Assembly (NCBI GenBank): GCA_015493995.1
Contig: WGCD01000041.1
Span: forward strand, 1 to 35,933
Origin: Desulfurellaceae bacterium
GTDB taxonomy: Bacteria > Campylobacterota_A > Desulfurellia > Desulfurellales > Hippeaceae
DNA: 35,933 bases
Reading direction: 5' to 3'
Position numbers and translations under genes: made by a program. Positions 33,875 to 35,933 of this stretch are shown in pieces (position 1 is the first letter of the stretch; every line of letters begins with the position of its first letter). A model generated the notes under the pieces. The model was not told the origin of the DNA. It did not search any database and was given only the letters and a program-made list of their open reading frames with translations.

Positions 33875-34150
33875 TTACAATTCTTTTAAAGATTCGCCTT
33901 CTTTAAGTGTAACAACAGCCTTTTTCAAAGAAGGCTTTCTGCCCTTAATACCTTTGAACACCTTAACTTTGCCTTTTGTGTTCAATATATTTACACTCTC
34001 CACATGAACATCGAATATGGCTTCTACTGCCTTCTTTACCTCAGGTTTATTTGCTTTTTTATCAACAACAAATACATACTTACCGAACTCCTGAGACTCA
34101 AACGCCTTCTCCGATATCACCCTTCTTTTAATAACGCTCCATTTATCCAT
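33875..34150 (-). CDS. rplW: 50S ribosomal protein L23
   Basis: 91-aa exit-tunnel protein, the docking site for trigger factor. It has VIKRRVISEKAFESQEFGKYVFVVDKKANKPEVKKAVEAIFDVHVESVNILNTKGKVKVFKGIKGRKPSLKKAVVTLKEG. The ATG lies 8 nt inside rplD (ATGGATAA), with AGGAGA within the rplD coding sequence serving as ribosome site. Confidence 0.98.
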   Translation of the reverse strand: MDKWSVIKRRVISEKAFESQEFGKYVFVVDKKANKPEVKKAVEAIFDVHVESVNILNTKGKVKVFKGIKGRKPSLKKAVVTLKEGESLKEL

Positions 34151-34766
34151 CTGAAATTCTCCTGTTTATTTTCTCAACAACGCTTCTTGGGGCAATAATC
34201 TTTCTAAACCTAAGCAAGTCATACGTATTAAGCGTATCAACATTCTTAACTTCAATTCCTTCGATATTTCTCAAAGAAAGATAGGCATTTTTCATACCGT
34301 TTTCCAAAACAATCAAGGCTTTACTAACGTTTAGTTTTTTCAAGAGTTCATAAGCCTCTTTTGTTTTAGGAGCATCGAAGCTCAACTCATCAATTACTAT
34401 CAAACCGTTTTCTTGAATTCTTTGAGCCAATGCTTCTATAAACGCCAATCTTTTCTCTTTTTTATTCATTTTTAAGGAGTAGTCTTTTGGCTTCGGCGGA
34501 AAAACAACGCCACCGCCCACAAATAACGGAGACCTGATGGAGCCGGCTCTTGCTCTTCCCGTTCCTTTCTGTTTCCACGGCTTTCTACCTCCGCCTGAAA
34601 CCTCTCCCCTTGTTTTTGCGCTTGCGTTCCCCTGCCTCTGGTTCATAAGCAGTGTTCTAACCGTTCTGTTAAACAAAACGCCCTTATTTGCAGAAGCTCT
34701 CTCCGGTACGCTGACCTCAATATCCCCGACAATCTCCGAATTTTTATTTACAACATTCAACTTCAT
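34143..34766 (-). CDS. rplD: 50S ribosomal protein L4
   Basis: 207-aa protein whose loop reaches the exit tunnel; in E. coli it also represses the S10 operon. Visible are LLMNQRQGNASAKTRGEVSGGGRKPWKQKGTGRARAGSIRSPLFVGGGVVFPPKPKDYSLKMNKKEKRLAF, then a more variable globular end. No change in the tunnel-loop basic motif is apparent. Confidence 0.98.
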   Translation of the reverse strand: MKLNVVNKNSEIVGDIEVSVPERASANKGVLFNRTVRTLLMNQRQGNASAKTRGEVSGGGRKPWKQKGTGRARAGSIRSPLFVGGGVVFPPKPKDYSLKMNKKEKRLAFIEALAQRIQENGLIVIDELSFDAPKTKEAYELLKKLNVSKALIVLENGMKNAYLSLRNIEGIEVKNVDTLNTYDLLRFRKIIAPRSVVEKINRRISDG

Positions 34767-34769
34767 AGC

Positions 34770-35387
34770 TTATTTCCCCTTCTTAATAATGTTGATGTAC
34801 TCGCCTTTAGAGCCGGGAACAGCTCCTCTTAAAGCGATTATGTTCTTTTCGGCATCTATTTTTACAACCTTGAGATTTTTGACAGTAACCTTAACATTAC
34901 CGTAGTGACCAGGCATCTTTCTTCCTTTAACAACCCTTCCGGGAAACTCACAGTTACCTATAGACCCAACTCTCCTGTTAAACATAGAACCGTGACCGTC
35001 TGGTCCTCCGGCAAAATTATGTCTTTTCATAACACCTGCGAATCCTTTTCCCTTTGTTGTCCCTATAACATCAACAATCTCACCCTCTTCAAAGATGTCG
35101 AGTTTTATCTCGTCCTTAACGTTATAGCCTCCTACATCCACTCTAAATTCTTTCAGAATTCTCTTTGGCGTAATATCGTTTTTCTTAAACTTGGAAACAA
35201 CAGGCTTTGTGAGTCTCTTTTCCTTCGTATCGATAAATCCTACCTGTATTGCGTCATAACCGTCCTTCTCCTTTGTCTTAATCTGCGTTATGACACCCGG
35301 TTCTGCCTCTAAAATAGTAACCGGAATTGCCTTTCCATCCTGATAAATTTGAGACATACCCAACTTTTTGGCAATCAAACCTAACAT
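34770..35387 (-). CDS. rplC: 50S ribosomal protein L3
   Basis: 205-aa early assembly protein near the peptidyl-transferase centre. It begins MLGLIAKKLGMSQIYQDGKAIPVTILEAEPGVITQIKTKEKDGYDAIQVGF and includes KGKGFAGVMKRHNFAGGPDGHGSMFNRRVGSIGNCEFPGRVVKGRKMPGHYGN, where the methylated Gln of enteric L3 appears not to be in the same context. GGGAG precedes the start. The 82-nt gap to rpsJ is the longest in this operon. Confidence 0.98.
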   Translation of the reverse strand: MLGLIAKKLGMSQIYQDGKAIPVTILEAEPGVITQIKTKEKDGYDAIQVGFIDTKEKRLTKPVVSKFKKNDITPKRILKEFRVDVGGYNVKDEIKLDIFEEGEIVDVIGTTKGKGFAGVMKRHNFAGGPDGHGSMFNRRVGSIGNCEFPGRVVKGRKMPGHYGNVKVTVKNLKVVKIDAEKNIIALRGAVPGSKGEYINIIKKGK

Positions 35388-35469
35388 TGCTTATACTCCC
35401 ATAACTAATTTATTACAAGAAACAGAGGAACTTGTTTTATTAAAAGTTCTTGTCTCCATTTATAACAAC
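35388..35469 (-). promoter_or_regulatory. rpsJ-rplC spacer with alternative hairpins
   Basis: The 82-nt spacer contains overlapping complementary segments. ACAAGAA at 35415-35421 can pair with TTCTTGT at 35447-35453, and GAACTT at 35428-35433 can pair with AAGTTC at 35444-35449. The two pairings use the same bases and exclude each other, a layout that suits an attenuator or ribosomal-protein feedback site. No T-run terminator is obvious, so this is a weak candidate. Confidence 0.3.
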
Positions 35470-35775
35470 CTAAAGTTTTACTTCTATATCCACACCTGCC
35501 GGTAAATCGATTTTCATCAATGCATCTACAGTCTGCTGTGATGCATCGACTATATCTATCAACCTTTTATGAGTTCTTATTTCAAACTGTTCCCTCGATT
35601 TTTTATTTATGTGAGGAGAACGCAAAACCGTGTATCTCGATATACAAGTAGGCAAAGGTATGGGACCCTTAACCTTAGCACCGGTTTTGTTAATGGTCTC
35701 TACGATATCTTTAACCGAACTATCCAAAAGATTAGCTTCGAAAGATTTTAGCTTCAGTCTAATTTTTTGACCCAT
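35470..35775 (-). CDS. rpsJ: 30S ribosomal protein S10
   Basis: 101-aa protein of the 30S head and, as NusE, of antitermination complexes. Sequence [76 protein letters not shown] is canonical. The start at 35775 gives normal length and leaves AAGGGGA at about 9 nt; the ORF-track start at 35784 touches that site directly. It lies 14 nt after tuf. Confidence 0.97.
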   Translation of the reverse strand: MGQKIRLKLKSFEANLLDSSVKDIVETINKTGAKVKGPIPLPTCISRYTVLRSPHINKKSREQFEIRTHKRLIDIVDASQQTVDALMKIDLPAGVDIEVKL

Positions 35776-35789
35776 CTTTTTCATTCCCC

Positions 35790-35933
35790 TTACTCTATTA
35801 TCTCGGTTATTACACCAGCACCAACAGTTCTTCCGCCCTCTCTTATAGCAAATCTTGTCTCTTTTTCAAGTGCTACGGGTGCTATAAGCTCAACTGTCAT
35901 TTCAACATTATCGCCCGGCATAACCATCTCAAC
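35790..35933 (-). CDS. tuf: Elongation factor Tu, C-terminal fragment (cut by the window edge)
   Basis: The last 47 codons of EF-Tu run off the window end. The minus-strand translation is [25 protein letters not shown] followed by [22 protein letters not shown] and TAA, the conserved end of domain III. EF-Tu delivers aminoacyl-tRNA to the ribosome. Its stop is 14 nt before rpsJ, so it belongs to the same tuf-S10 transcript. The gene is intact as far as visible. Confidence 0.96.
   Translation of the reverse strand, partial: VEMVMPGDNVEMTVELIAPVALEKETRFAIREGGRTVGAGVITEIIE

Noticed and set aside
35216-35312. Plus-strand ORFs opposite the ribosomal genes (for example 34905-35312)
   Set aside because: They are antisense shadows of highly conserved ribosomal genes with no ribosome sites or family resemblance.

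Overview
The window looks like a chromosomal segment from an AT-rich, Gram-negative-type bacterium. Lines of evidence: an lspA gene tied to the ribosomal operon, a SecB-like chaperone, a DHH-CBS-CBS-polyA-polymerase fusion, almost exclusive AGA/AGG arginine and heavy ATA isoleucine codon use in the core genes, zinc-type S14, and an L24 with a C-terminal zinc ribbon. A Deferribacterota-like lineage is my best guess, with Desulfobacterota or Aquificota as alternatives. This is inference from gene content, not a phylogeny.

Layout. (1) 1-1980, minus strand: a two-gene type II restriction-modification module, methyltransferase first and a PD-(D/E)XK endonuclease second. Its codon use and promoter differ from the rest of the window, so it looks acquired. 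(2) 1981-2829: the only long stretch without an intact gene. It holds a small ORF broken by one in-frame TGA, a G-poor tract with degenerate CCTAAATCC-type repeats, a perfect hairpin, and the purH promoter. (3) 2830-20558, plus strand: a dense run of mostly housekeeping genes: purH, glmU, a CLC channel/transporter, glmS, a second CLC, a UvrD/PcrA helicase, secB, tsaB, a DUF1015 gene, queD, a DUF1844 gene, queE, queC, an alkyladenine DNA glycosylase, and the DHH-CBS-polyA-polymerase fusion. Many of these overlap by 4 nt or more. (4) 20559-35933, minus strand: the end of tuf, then S10-L3-L4-L23-L2-S19-L22-S3-L16-L29-S17-L14-L24-L5-S14-S8-L6-L18-S5-L30-L15-secY-adk-map-infA-L36-S13-S11-S4-rpoA-L17, followed directly by lspA.

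How the genes work together. The plus-strand block joins UDP-GlcNAc synthesis (GlmS, GlmU), purine synthesis (PurH), two CLC anion proteins, DNA repair (UvrD-like, AAG) and a tRNA-maturation theme: TsaB for t6A, QueD/QueE/QueC for the queuosine precursor preQ0, and a CCA/A-adding-type nucleotidyltransferase. The minus-strand block is the fused S10/spc/alpha ribosomal operon, with protein export (SecY), N-terminal processing (Map) and lipoprotein maturation (LspA). The two blocks converge with no base between their stop codons.

I did not find a clear new defence or mobile system. The leads most worth a second look are the foreign R-M module with an unrecognised endonuclease family, the broken ORF and repeat tract beside it, the tandem CLC genes that flank glmS and carry a channel-like valine in place of the internal proton glutamate, the intact DHH domain fused to a tRNA nucleotidyltransferase, and the zero-spacing convergent operon junction.
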